DNA of 64,000 nucleotides from JAFGXT01 sp963677165 (GTDB lineage Bacteria; Verrucomicrobiota; Lentisphaeria; Victivallales; SZUA-371), in contig CAXXSX010000002.1 in NCBI GenBank assembly GCA_963677165.2, positions 5,022,001 through 5,086,000 of the forward strand, in the 5' to 3' direction. Below are positions 9,027-17,489 of this stretch, piece after piece (positions within the stretch are counted from its first letter, which is position 1; each line of letters opens with the position of its first letter). Both the position numbers and the translations under genes were made by a program. The notes under the pieces were generated by a model. It did not search any database, was not told the origin of the DNA, and saw only the letters and a program-made list of their open reading frames with translations.

Positions 9027-11009
9027 TTATTTATATTTTTCCGCAGTTTCTTCAACAATGCGCCATACCGATCTTAATCCATCAAGACTAATATTACATC
9101 CGGTAAGCCCTGAAAGGTCTTCAAGATATTTGCCAAGATAAATCACCGCCTGCGGAATATACTCCAAATACTGCAGCTTCCCTTTTTCCTGCGAAAGAAA
9201 TCCATATGCTCCCAGTGCCTGCATATTACGCTGTAGTCCGGCAAGCACAACATATTCCCGAAACAGCTTCTCTGACTTAACAAAACGATTCAGCGGAGAA
9301 TCCATAAAACGAGAAATATAACGATGAAGCAAACGCTCGCATACGTCATCCGGAATATCCACATATGGATCACGCAACAGTGACATCACATCATAACCAA
9401 CCGGACCGATACGGGCCCCCTGAAAATCGACAAATCGAACTTTGCCATCGTGAAGCATAATGTTATGCGACTGAAAATCGCGATGCATGAATACTTTCGG
9501 ATGCCTGAACACTTCTGACGCCAGTCGCTCAAACTCTTCATCCAACTCACGACATTTTGCCTCATGAATTCCACAAAGTCTCTGTAAAAACTGTTTCTGG
9601 AAATATGCCGTTTCCCAACGGAGATAATCACGGCTGAATATTCTTACCTTAGTACCTTCTCCCGAAGCGATCAACGCTGTAACTTCAAGCTGAAATGTAA
9701 CAAGTTCATCGACAACCGCAGCATATTGTTTGTACAGCTTCTCGCTATCGTCCCCGCAGTTATTTCTAAAATCATAGAGCAGATAGTTGCCAAGATCTTC
9801 CATCAATACCGTAAACTCACTGTCATCATAACAATATATTGCGGGAGTCATAAGATTATGATCCGCGAGAAAACGACCAATACTGATAAATCGTCCGAAA
9901 TCCTCATCGCTGTGATCTGAAACCATAAGGATTCGACTGGCGTCTTCGGTATTTATTCGATAAAACCCCCTTGACGAGCCATATTCAATCAGAGAGCTGA
10001 CTTCACTCCGGTTCCAATCAACATCATGAAGAATATTTAACTGTTTCAGTTTTGCTATATCGCGATGGACCGAAAAGTTGGGCCCGAGAACCTGCGTCCC
10101 GTGAAACTCTCCTGATTTAATTTGAGTCCCTTCCAGCAAAATACAGTTTTCCACATGGGCGCCAGATTCAACAATGGTATTTTCACCGGCGCAAAGAAAA
10201 CCAGAAATCGAATCTTCATCAATACCGGCGGAATCGGCCACAAGGTGTTTGCAACTATTTTCATCAATCCCTGGAAATGACATTTTTCGATCTGCAATAA
10301 TGTCCTTGTGAGCCTGATAATAGCGTTCAATTGTTCCAAGGTCGTTCCAATAAAGTTTTTTCGGCCTGAAAGCCATAACTTTGCCAGGGTATTTTTTTAT
10401 CGCTTCGATTACCGGCGGAATAATCGAACAATTACATGGTTCTGACGGCATAAAATCGAAAATCCTCCGCGACAGCACCATAATTCCACCGTATGTCAGC
10501 ATAATTCCTCCCGGCTGCGCATCACCGGTTTTACCAAGAATATCAACAATTGTTCCGTCATCCATTACTTTAAGCTTATTCTCCGGACCATTGAGAGTCA
10601 ACATGGTCACAATACAATCATGTTCCGTATGAAATTTTAACATCTTCTCAAGCGGCACATCCGTAAGGATATCTCCATTGTGAAGCAAAAAATTTTCATG
10701 CTCCGACAGCAACCCCTTTGCGTTAACAGCCGATCCTCCGGTCCCAAGAATATTTTCTTCATGAAAAAGCGTGACCTGTTCAGAAAATGGTGAAGCGGAA
10801 AGATATTCATTGATCTTTTCAGGCAGATAATGCGTATTCATAGCAATACGCTTAATACCGGCACCGGTAATGTTGCCGGTAATATACTCCAGCAACGGAT
10901 AATTACAGATTTTGATCAACGGTTTGGGAATATCATTGGTAATCGGCCTCATTCTGGTGCCTAAACCGGCTGCCAGTATCAGCGCGTTAAATCTACTATC
11001 GGAACTCAT
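9027..11009 (-). CDS. MurU-like nucleotidyltransferase fused to AmgK-like sugar kinase
   Basis: A 660-residue two-enzyme fusion. Residues 8-240 are a sugar-1-phosphate nucleotidyltransferase (ILAAGLGTRMRPITNDIPKP at 11-30). Residues 270-310 look like a short left-handed beta-helix cap. Residues 330-650 are an aminoglycoside-phosphotransferase-like kinase with HRDFQSHN (509-516, Brenner motif) and VDFQGARIGPVGYD (527-540, metal-binding Asp). In Pseudomonas, AmgK phosphorylates anomeric MurNAc/GlcNAc and MurU makes UDP-MurNAc, a peptidoglycan recycling route; the fusion of both activities suggests the same task. I chose the ATG at 11009 because AGGAG lies 5 bases upstream; an in-frame ATG at 11087 would add 26 unconserved residues. 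Confidence 0.88.
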   Translation of the reverse strand: MSSDSRFNALILAAGLGTRMRPITNDIPKPLIKICNYPLLEYITGNITGAGIKRIAMNTHYLPEKINEYLSASPFSEQVTLFHEENILGTGGSAVNAKGLLSEHENFLLHNGDILTDVPLEKMLKFHTEHDCIVTMLTLNGPENKLKVMDDGTIVDILGKTGDAQPGGIMLTYGGIMVLSRRIFDFMPSEPCNCSIIPPVIEAIKKYPGKVMAFRPKKLYWNDLGTIERYYQAHKDIIADRKMSFPGIDENSCKHLVADSAGIDEDSISGFLCAGENTIVESGAHVENCILLEGTQIKSGEFHGTQVLGPNFSVHRDIAKLKQLNILHDVDWNRSEVSSLIEYGSSRGFYRINTEDASRILMVSDHSDEDFGRFISIGRFLADHNLMTPAIYCYDDSEFTVLMEDLGNYLLYDFRNNCGDDSEKLYKQYAAVVDELVTFQLEVTALIASGEGTKVRIFSRDYLRWETAYFQKQFLQRLCGIHEAKCRELDEEFERLASEVFRHPKVFMHRDFQSHNIMLHDGKVRFVDFQGARIGPVGYDVMSLLRDPYVDIPDDVCERLLHRYISRFMDSPLNRFVKSEKLFREYVVLAGLQRNMQALGAYGFLSQEKGKLQYLEYIPQAVIYLGKYLEDLSGLTGCNISLDGLRSVWRIVEETAEKYK

Positions 11010-11616
11010 TCTGTCTCCTTGTAAAATATGTAAAGCGGGAAACATAACTCTCTGTATTACTACATCCCGGCGGTCAGGAAAACGCAATAAATTGACAATC
11101 AGAGAATGTAGTATTCACAATCAGATATTTCAAACGGATTCGTAAATATCATGCGTTTCCATATCCGGAAAATTTATAGCAAAAACAAAATAAAAATCTA
11201 TTATCATGCTATATTTATTCAAATATATGATTTTCATAAATCCTTATTAATTAGTAAGATTACCCTAAGAGAGGATGCAATCTTAAATATATTTGCTATT
11301 TTTTAAACATTTTGTGCTTGAATATTTACCTACTTAAGATAAGTTAGTTATTATTATGATTAAAAAATACACTTATTTTTAATTGCATTAATTTGTTGTT
11401 TGATTTTTATTACTCCGGGTAGGGTAACAGTTCTTTCTGTAAGTCCTTTCACATTTTCTTAAAGAAACATCTGTCTTCGCCCTACCCGGATCTTATTCAA
11501 ACACCTGTTAAAATCATATATTCTTTTCTCTCATTCTCTATTATTGTATTAATGCCCAGACATGATAACTTATCTTATGAATTTACTCTTAACTGCATTG
11601 TGGAACTATTAGATAT
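11010..11616. other. Long non-coding region with nested inverted repeats
   Basis: No plausible gene in 607 bp of very AT-rich DNA between the divergent MurU-AmgK and etfB genes. It contains an outer perfect 12-bp inverted repeat, TAAGATAAGTTA (11335-11346) and TAACTTATCTTA (11566-11577), enclosing a GC-rich perfect 11-bp inverted repeat, TCCGGGTAGGG (11414-11424) and CCCTACCCGGA (11480-11490). Inside the latter are small hairpins ACAG-TTCTTT-CTGT and TTTCTT-A-AAGAAA. It may be a structured RNA, a leader of the etf operon or a small palindromic repeat element. Confidence 0.6.
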
Positions 11617-12414
11617 ATGAAAATTATCGTACCGATCAAGCAGGTACCGGAAACCCGGTCCGTAAAGATCGACGAATCAACCGGAACCGTAATTCGCAAA
11701 GGCATAGAATCAATTGTGAATCCTCTGGACCTTTATGCGATTGAAACGGCCTTGCGTATTGCCGAAAAACATAATGCTGAAACAGTTGCCGTTACCATGG
11801 GACCCCGACAGGCAGAAACAGCACTGCGTGAAGCCCTGTCGATGGGAATTGATCGTGCGATATTGATAAGTGATCGTGCTTATGCCGGTTCCGACACATG
11901 GGCAACTGCTCTCGTTCTGGCATCCGCAATCAACACTCTTCGTCCCTTTGACCTGATTATCTGCGGCGAGCGCGCTACCGATGGCGACACCGGCCAGGTC
12001 GGACCTGAAATCGCCGCAAAGCTTGACCTACCGGCAGCCACATATGTAAATAAAGTTTCAAACATAAACCCATCACGCCTTTGTATTGAACGTTTAGTGG
12101 AAACAGGAACGGAACGACTTGAAATAGTGCCACCTGCCCTGCTGACGGTAGTCAAAGAAACCGGCGTTCCTCGTCTCCCCACTCTTGATGGCAAGATCAG
12201 AGCAAGAAAAACAGAAATTCCAATACTTTCCCAACAGGAACTCAAGCTTTCTCCTGATCAACTGGGACTTAACGGTTCCCCTACCCGCGTGGTAAAAATA
12301 TTCCGTCCGGCGCTTTCCAGAAACTGTCAGTTAGTCAACGGCGGAGATGACTACCAAAATGACCTGGCGGTAAAAGCTTTAACAAATTTTCTTCGCCAGG
12401 GAGGCACAATATGA
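11617..12414 (+). CDS. etfB: Electron transfer flavoprotein, beta subunit
   Basis: A 265-residue EtfB (FixA family) with the typical start MKIIVPIKQVPETRSVKID, the 'NPLDLYAIETALRIAE' segment, and the nucleotide-binding loop GERATDGDTGQVGPEIA. With EtfA it forms a heterodimer that carries electrons from a flavin dehydrogenase. It is the first gene of a three-gene unit with etfA (stop/start overlap ATGA at 12411-12414) and a GlcD-type dehydrogenase. The order EtfB-EtfA-FAD dehydrogenase is that of the electron-confurcating lactate dehydrogenase LctBCD of Acetobacterium. Whether this EtfB holds FAD or AMP at its second site cannot be decided from the sequence alone. Confidence 0.95.
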   Translation: MKIIVPIKQVPETRSVKIDESTGTVIRKGIESIVNPLDLYAIETALRIAEKHNAETVAVTMGPRQAETALREALSMGIDRAILISDRAYAGSDTWATALVLASAINTLRPFDLIICGERATDGDTGQVGPEIAAKLDLPAATYVNKVSNINPSRLCIERLVETGTERLEIVPPALLTVVKETGVPRLPTLDGKIRARKTEIPILSQQELKLSPDQLGLNGSPTRVVKIFRPALSRNCQLVNGGDDYQNDLAVKALTNFLRQGGTI

Positions 12415-13436
12415 AAAAAATGTCTCCCGACATCTGGATTATCGCGGAACAACAATCCGGCAAAATTCAACCAGTATCTTACGAACTATTGACTCGCGGC
12501 CTGGCGCTAAAAGCCAAACGCCAAAGCACGCTGACTTCAATCGTGATCGGACAGAACTTTACCGACAACGAATTATCAGGACTAATCCTTCGCGGAGCCG
12601 ACCGTGTCATAGCTGTAGAAGCCCCGGATTTAGAACACTTTAACATCGAGTCACATTCGGCAATACTGCTTCGATTAATATCAGAATACTCACCTGAAAT
12701 CATCATTGCCGGCGCCACAACCAGCGGACGCAGTCTGATGCCATATACAGCAATGAAAGTTCATGCCGGACTTACCGCAGACTGTACCGAACTCGATATT
12801 GATCAAACAGACGGCTCACTTCTGCAAACCAGACCGGCAATCGGCGGTAATATCATGGCAACAATAAGATGCCCCAAATGTCGCCCCCAAATGGCAACAG
12901 TACGCCCGAAATCAACCTGCCCTGCCCCGTTGCTGACAGAACAGGCGCCAGAGATTCAATCCAGAATCATTCGGCATACTCCATTTCCTGAAGACATCGT
13001 TTCTCGAATAACCCGAACCGGCTTTGTTCCGGCTGAGGAACAAATCAATCTGTCAGAAGCGGACAAGATTGTGGTTGTCGGACGCGGAATAAAAAAAGCA
13101 GAAAACATTGATATAATACGTGAACTGGCAAATTCCCTGGGAGCGGCCCTCGGCGCGACCCGTGAAGTTGTTGACCGGGGCTGGTTAAGTTATCCGCACC
13201 AGATCGGCCTCAGCGGCAAAACCGTATCCCCAAAATTGTACATCGGCATCGGAGTATCCGGCGCGATCCAACATCTGGCGGGGATGCAGACATCATCAAC
13301 CATTATCGCAATAAACAGCGATCCGGAAGCCCAGATCTTTAAAATTGCGAATTTTGGCATTATCGGAAATTTATTCGATATTATTCCAATTCTTACAGAT
13401 CAGATCAAAAACGGAGACGGCAATGACTTCATATAA
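12411..13436 (+). CDS. etfA: Electron transfer flavoprotein, alpha subunit
   Basis: A 341-residue EtfA (FixB family). The C-terminal FAD domain is clear: VVVGRGI, then a GATREVVDRGW segment, PHQIGLSGKTVSPKLYIGIGVSGAIQH, and INSDPEAQIFKIANFGIIGN. The N-terminus begins directly with the Etf alpha domain (IWIIAEQQSGKIQPV), so the [4Fe-4S] ferredoxin-like extension found on Acetobacterium LctC is missing. The sequence CPKCRPQMATVRP sits where many EtfA proteins have 'xPxxRPQMATVRP'; the two Cys there are notable but probably structural. It overlaps etfB by 4 bp and the next gene by 14 bp, indicating translational coupling and a stable complex. Confidence 0.95.
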   Translation: MKKMSPDIWIIAEQQSGKIQPVSYELLTRGLALKAKRQSTLTSIVIGQNFTDNELSGLILRGADRVIAVEAPDLEHFNIESHSAILLRLISEYSPEIIIAGATTSGRSLMPYTAMKVHAGLTADCTELDIDQTDGSLLQTRPAIGGNIMATIRCPKCRPQMATVRPKSTCPAPLLTEQAPEIQSRIIRHTPFPEDIVSRITRTGFVPAEEQINLSEADKIVVVGRGIKKAENIDIIRELANSLGAALGATREVVDRGWLSYPHQIGLSGKTVSPKLYIGIGVSGAIQHLAGMQTSSTIIAINSDPEAQIFKIANFGIIGNLFDIIPILTDQIKNGDGNDFI

Positions 13437-14844
13437 TCAGATTACGCCTGAAATATATCAGAAATTGTGTAACATCGTTAATGAAAAATATGTGATATTC
13501 AATAACAATGACCGTCTGGAACCTTTTTCTCACGATGAAATTCCAGGGAAAGAATACCGCAGCATGCCGGAAGTAGTAGTCCGCCCCGAAAATGTGAAAG
13601 AAATAGCAGAAATCGTGAAGCTGGCAAATCGCGAGAATATAGCAATAACACCACGGGGAGCCGGTTCCGGTCTTTCAGGTGGAGCCGTTCCGATTCACGG
13701 CGGCATCGTAATATCCGTGGACCGCATGAACCAAATTCTTGAAATTGACCGCGAAAATATGATGATAGTAGTCGAACCTGGTGTTATTGCCAATGAAATC
13801 AACGAAAGCATCGAGGAATTCGGACTATTCTATGCCGGATACCCCATGAGCCTGGAAACCTGTTTCATCGGCGGAAATGTCGCGGAAAACGCAGGCGGAG
13901 GCAAAGCGGTCAAATATGGAGTAACCTCACGTTATGTACTGGGCCTGGAAATGGTAACCCCTACCGGAGACATCGTTGAACTGGGCGGCAAGCTGGTAAA
14001 AGATGTAACCGGCTATAATATGGTACAACTGATGATCGGTTCCGAAGGGACCCTTGGAATATTTACAAAAATCATTCTGAAACTGATTCCGCTCCCAAAA
14101 TATCAGGTTGACCTGCTGTGCTTGTTCAATTCCAGCGAAAGCGCCATCGCCGCCGTACCCGAAATTATGACCGGCTCTGGCTACACCCCAACTTCGATTG
14201 AATTTATGGATAGTGCATCGGTCAAATCCGCCTGCGACTACCTGAACGAAAGCCTGCCGTACAAAGATTGCGGTGCGATGTTGCTGATATCTGTCGACGG
14301 AATGTCGCAAGAACAACTCACTCGAGAATACGAAGAGGTTGGACGCTTCTGCCAGAAGTGCGGCGCGATAGAAGTCTATGTAGCAGACAATCCGTCAACC
14401 ACCGAACGCATCTGGAAAATACGCAGAAGCATACCAGAATCCTACAATCTTTTCTCACAACGCCAAAGCGGAGAGGACATTGTGGTACCTCCTGCATCTA
14501 TCCCCAAAGTGGTCAGCAAACTTAATGAACTGGCGAAAAAATACCATCTGCAAATTCCGTGTTTCGGTCACGCCGGAGACGGCAACCTGCATGCCCGTAT
14601 TGTCTCAGACCCAGCTTGGACCGATGAATACTGGCACGAGCTGCTACCTCAGATTCTTGAGCAGGTCTACAGCCTGACCGCCGCCTGTGGCGGACGTATC
14701 TCAGGCGAACACGGCATAGGACACAAACGTAAAAAATACATGCCAAAGGTTGTTTCAAAGGAATATCTGACCATACTAAAAGCCGTCAAGAAAGCCCTGG
14801 ATCCCAATAACATTATGAATCCAGGCAAAATCTTTGATCTGTAA
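13423..14844 (+). CDS. FAD-linked 2-hydroxy acid dehydrogenase (GlcD / D-lactate dehydrogenase type)
   Basis: A 473-residue flavoprotein. The N-terminal FAD_binding_4 (PCMH) domain contains TPRGAGSGLSGGAVP and GGNVAENAGGGKAVKYG, and the C-terminal FAD-oxidase domain contains the conserved CFGHAGDGNLHARI and SGEHGIGHKRK. It should oxidise D-lactate, glycolate or a similar 2-hydroxy acid and pass electrons to the adjacent Etf pair. I set the start at 13423 because GGAGAC lies 4 bases upstream and the protein then begins like its family; the longer in-frame form from 13345 lies wholly within etfA. Lactate is the best guess because of the LctBCD-like gene order. Confidence 0.9.
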   Translation: MTSYNQITPEIYQKLCNIVNEKYVIFNNNDRLEPFSHDEIPGKEYRSMPEVVVRPENVKEIAEIVKLANRENIAITPRGAGSGLSGGAVPIHGGIVISVDRMNQILEIDRENMMIVVEPGVIANEINESIEEFGLFYAGYPMSLETCFIGGNVAENAGGGKAVKYGVTSRYVLGLEMVTPTGDIVELGGKLVKDVTGYNMVQLMIGSEGTLGIFTKIILKLIPLPKYQVDLLCLFNSSESAIAAVPEIMTGSGYTPTSIEFMDSASVKSACDYLNESLPYKDCGAMLLISVDGMSQEQLTREYEEVGRFCQKCGAIEVYVADNPSTTERIWKIRRSIPESYNLFSQRQSGEDIVVPPASIPKVVSKLNELAKKYHLQIPCFGHAGDGNLHARIVSDPAWTDEYWHELLPQILEQVYSLTAACGGRISGEHGIGHKRKKYMPKVVSKEYLTILKAVKKALDPNNIMNPGKIFDL

Positions 14845-14869
14845 ACAGATACCTCCGCAAAACATTAAA

Positions 14870-17293
14870 TTATTTATTAAGAAATAATTTAATATTATTT
14901 ATCTTCTCATCAACAAGGATAGCCTCCGGGATAAAACAGTCATCTACCTTTATACCGTTTACCTCCAGCCTGGTCTGAGTGTCTGCAGTTTGGACCATCT
15001 GAATATGAAGTTCATATGACTTAAAAACCGCAGTATATGAAATATTTCTCCATTCCTCTGGCAATGCTGGTTGAATTCTCACTCCGTTGCCTGATGGCTT
15101 AAAGCCCAGAATACCGTTATAAAGCCCTCTGAACACAGTGCTGATTGTTCCGGATAAAAATGCTCTCTCTCCTTCACCTTCACGTCCCGGACATTCACTC
15201 CAGCAATTAAGCACCCCATAGGGTTCTGTTTTACAACTTGCAACTGGATGCAAGTCCTGATCGTATGGTAAAGCCAGCCTCAACACCTCAAGCGCCATAT
15301 TTCCATATCCCGCTTCTGACAATGCTCGAATCAAAAATCCCTGACTACCGTGGTTATAAACAGTGCCATTTTCAGCGTTTCCGGCGAAAAGATCTCCCGA
15401 TCCCATACGTCCGGCCATTTCTATTGGTATTGCTCCCAGAGGGGGATAGAAGAGTCTGTAACCATTAGGGCCTTTCAGTTTCTGATAGTTCTTGATAACC
15501 CTGGTGATTTCCTCCCCTTCAAATATTTTCGCGATAATACCAAAACTATTTACAGGAGAATTCATCCGTTCCACGCCATCCGGATCCATCCCGGAAAACA
15601 ACCACTGTTCTTTGTCGGTAAATATTCCATTCAGGAAACCGGCATCATTCAATGCATGTTTTCTGATATTTGCCTTTAGCGTATCTGCAAGAGCCTTGTA
15701 ATTATTTTTCCCAGGAAAAATATTCTGTGCCAGATTAAGCATATAAACCACCTGACAACTTACCATTACCGACTCTCCTCGACCTTCGAGTCCGGCATTA
15801 TTCAAAGAATCATTCCAGTCTCCGCCCTTAATTTTCACAAGACCATGCTCGCCACGGTTCACAGGAGACACGAAATAATCCAGCAACTTCAGAATATGAT
15901 TTTCAACGCTATTCGAGTTGGTAGAATCAAGCCAACGAACCTGCTCATTAAAAATCGAAGTGTCACCAGTTAAATTCAAGTAATCGACAAAAGCTTCGAA
16001 AACCCAGCAACCGGAGTCAACATAATCGCGAGTATCATGTTTTCCTTCGGGCCCGGAATTTGAAAATTGCCTTAAGAACGCCCCGTCCATACGTTGGCAG
16101 GCAAGCATTTTAAGAAGCATAGACTTTCCCATTTCCGGAACAATGTAGCTGATACCGGAATAATCCTGAGCAGCATCACGTGTACCGCGCATTCCTGTGG
16201 GCCAGCCACGATCCAACTTACTTATCCAATAGAGTTGAAGGGGAATCCACTCATTAATATAACGATTCAATGTCGGATCTGGAGAATTTAATTGAAATTT
16301 ACTTCTCCAGTCTGCATGAAACTTCTGGTGCTTGTTAACGGTGTTGCTCCAATAAGATTCAGAAAGAAGTTGAAGCGAACAGTCAATTTCTGCAGGAAGA
16401 TTTGCTATTTTAGTCTCACGTAAATGCGTCAAAGCTATTGAAAACTCAAAAGACTCTCCCCCGCCTACAATCATATTACAACTCTTTAAAGCAGCAACGG
16501 GAATTTTAGACACAACTGCATCATCCGTACTCCAATTTTCGAGTTTATATTCACGGTTGTTCTTTAGTCCGCACTGATTATAAAGCATCTCGGGATTCTC
16601 CCAATAACCTTTTCCTATAAACTTTTCATAACATAATTCGGCTTCATCAACCGGTAAATCCGTAAGCATCGCAGTATATTTACGATTAGATTCACAGGCA
16701 TCCGGATCACGTGTTTCAACCATGACTCCGGTTCCATGGTTGTTGAAAAATCTACAACTCTGATACAATTCCGGAATATCCCATAGAGCAAGGTCCGCTT
16801 TGGTATTATGAGCTCTCCATACCGGAATAATACTCAGGCTCCGAATATCCCTTTTATTTTTTATCTTTACTTTCATTATGATGGAGGCAGAATTCGCTGC
16901 TATGCTTAATTTCGTTATCACCCGCCAACCGTTGTACTCCAGTTTGTATTCAGCAAATTCGGGAAGAAATCTGCACTGATAACCATCAGGCTTTGCAGCA
17001 ATATCTCTAGTATTCGGCTTAAAAAAATTACTGAATGAAGATTGTTCTTCATCGCAGAACCAGACCATAAATGGTGGAGTTTTTTCATAGCGCTCCTGTT
17101 TATACAGCATAATACCACCTGGAGGATCTACTTGCGCATAGCCACAACCATCATGATTTATGCGGAGTAAAATGTTGTCATTCGTGTAAATATATCCCCA
17201 GCTGCGTGGTAGATAATATTCACTAACCGTAAATGCAGCCGGAGATAGTTCAAACTTTCCCCAGCCATTCAAATTGATTTTATCAAGACACAT
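14870..17293 (-). CDS. Glycoside phosphorylase, GH94-like
   Basis: An 807-residue protein, the usual length of cellobiose/chitobiose phosphorylases. The N-terminal beta-sandwich domain starts GWGKFELSP. The (alpha/alpha)6 catalytic domain has the family motif RDAAQD (372-377) and KGGDWND (489-495), whose first Asp is the general acid in GH94. Further family features are HGSQGF and SCKTEPYGVLNCWSECPGREGEGE, which forms the phosphate/sugar site, and a C-terminal 'IQPALPEEW' cap. The enzyme should phosphorolyse a beta-linked disaccharide to a sugar-1-phosphate plus a free sugar; the exact linkage is unknown. No signal peptide, so cytoplasmic. Divergent from a LacI regulator that probably controls it, with AAGGAT ahead of the ATG. 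Confidence 0.85.
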   Translation of the reverse strand: MCLDKINLNGWGKFELSPAAFTVSEYYLPRSWGYIYTNDNILLRINHDGCGYAQVDPPGGIMLYKQERYEKTPPFMVWFCDEEQSSFSNFFKPNTRDIAAKPDGYQCRFLPEFAEYKLEYNGWRVITKLSIAANSASIIMKVKIKNKRDIRSLSIIPVWRAHNTKADLALWDIPELYQSCRFFNNHGTGVMVETRDPDACESNRKYTAMLTDLPVDEAELCYEKFIGKGYWENPEMLYNQCGLKNNREYKLENWSTDDAVVSKIPVAALKSCNMIVGGGESFEFSIALTHLRETKIANLPAEIDCSLQLLSESYWSNTVNKHQKFHADWRSKFQLNSPDPTLNRYINEWIPLQLYWISKLDRGWPTGMRGTRDAAQDYSGISYIVPEMGKSMLLKMLACQRMDGAFLRQFSNSGPEGKHDTRDYVDSGCWVFEAFVDYLNLTGDTSIFNEQVRWLDSTNSNSVENHILKLLDYFVSPVNRGEHGLVKIKGGDWNDSLNNAGLEGRGESVMVSCQVVYMLNLAQNIFPGKNNYKALADTLKANIRKHALNDAGFLNGIFTDKEQWLFSGMDPDGVERMNSPVNSFGIIAKIFEGEEITRVIKNYQKLKGPNGYRLFYPPLGAIPIEMAGRMGSGDLFAGNAENGTVYNHGSQGFLIRALSEAGYGNMALEVLRLALPYDQDLHPVASCKTEPYGVLNCWSECPGREGEGERAFLSGTISTVFRGLYNGILGFKPSGNGVRIQPALPEEWRNISYTAVFKSYELHIQMVQTADTQTRLEVNGIKVDDCFIPEAILVDEKINNIKLFLNK

Positions 17294-17392
17294 AGGTACA
17301 ATCCTTCTACCTTGTTATTGTTTATTTAGATAATAATTCAACCGCTGTCACGTGTCAACATATTTATCAAAAAAAACAAATAAAATATAAAA

Positions 17393-17404
17393 ATTATGCA
17401 TAAT
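17393..17404. promoter_or_regulatory. Perfect 12-bp palindrome, candidate LacI-family operator
   Basis: ATTATGCATAAT is a perfect palindrome in the divergent region between the GH94-like gene and the LacI-type gene, about 17 bp upstream of the regulator's -35 box. Position and symmetry suit an operator for the adjacent regulator. The same TTATGCATAA core recurs at 57782-57791 between another regulator/glycosidase pair. Confidence 0.45.
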
Positions 17405-17420
17405 ATTATTAATAAAACAA

Positions 17421-17448
17421 TTGACTCGATACAGCAATATGCTATAAT
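17421..17448 (+). promoter_or_regulatory. Predicted sigma-70 promoter of the LacI-type gene
   Basis: TTGACT (17421-17426) and TATAAT (17443-17448) are separated by 16 bp, 42 bp upstream of the GTG start. It is one of the clearest housekeeping-type promoters in the window. Confidence 0.7.
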
Positions 17449-17489
17449 ATTTTTATTGAGATAATGAAATTAAGCAGGACGAGGAAAAA

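Noticed and set aside
12895..12930. Possible iron-sulfur site in EtfA from the CPKC sequence
   Set aside because: Only two cysteines in a loop that normally carries the conserved RPQMATVRP; insufficient for a cluster.
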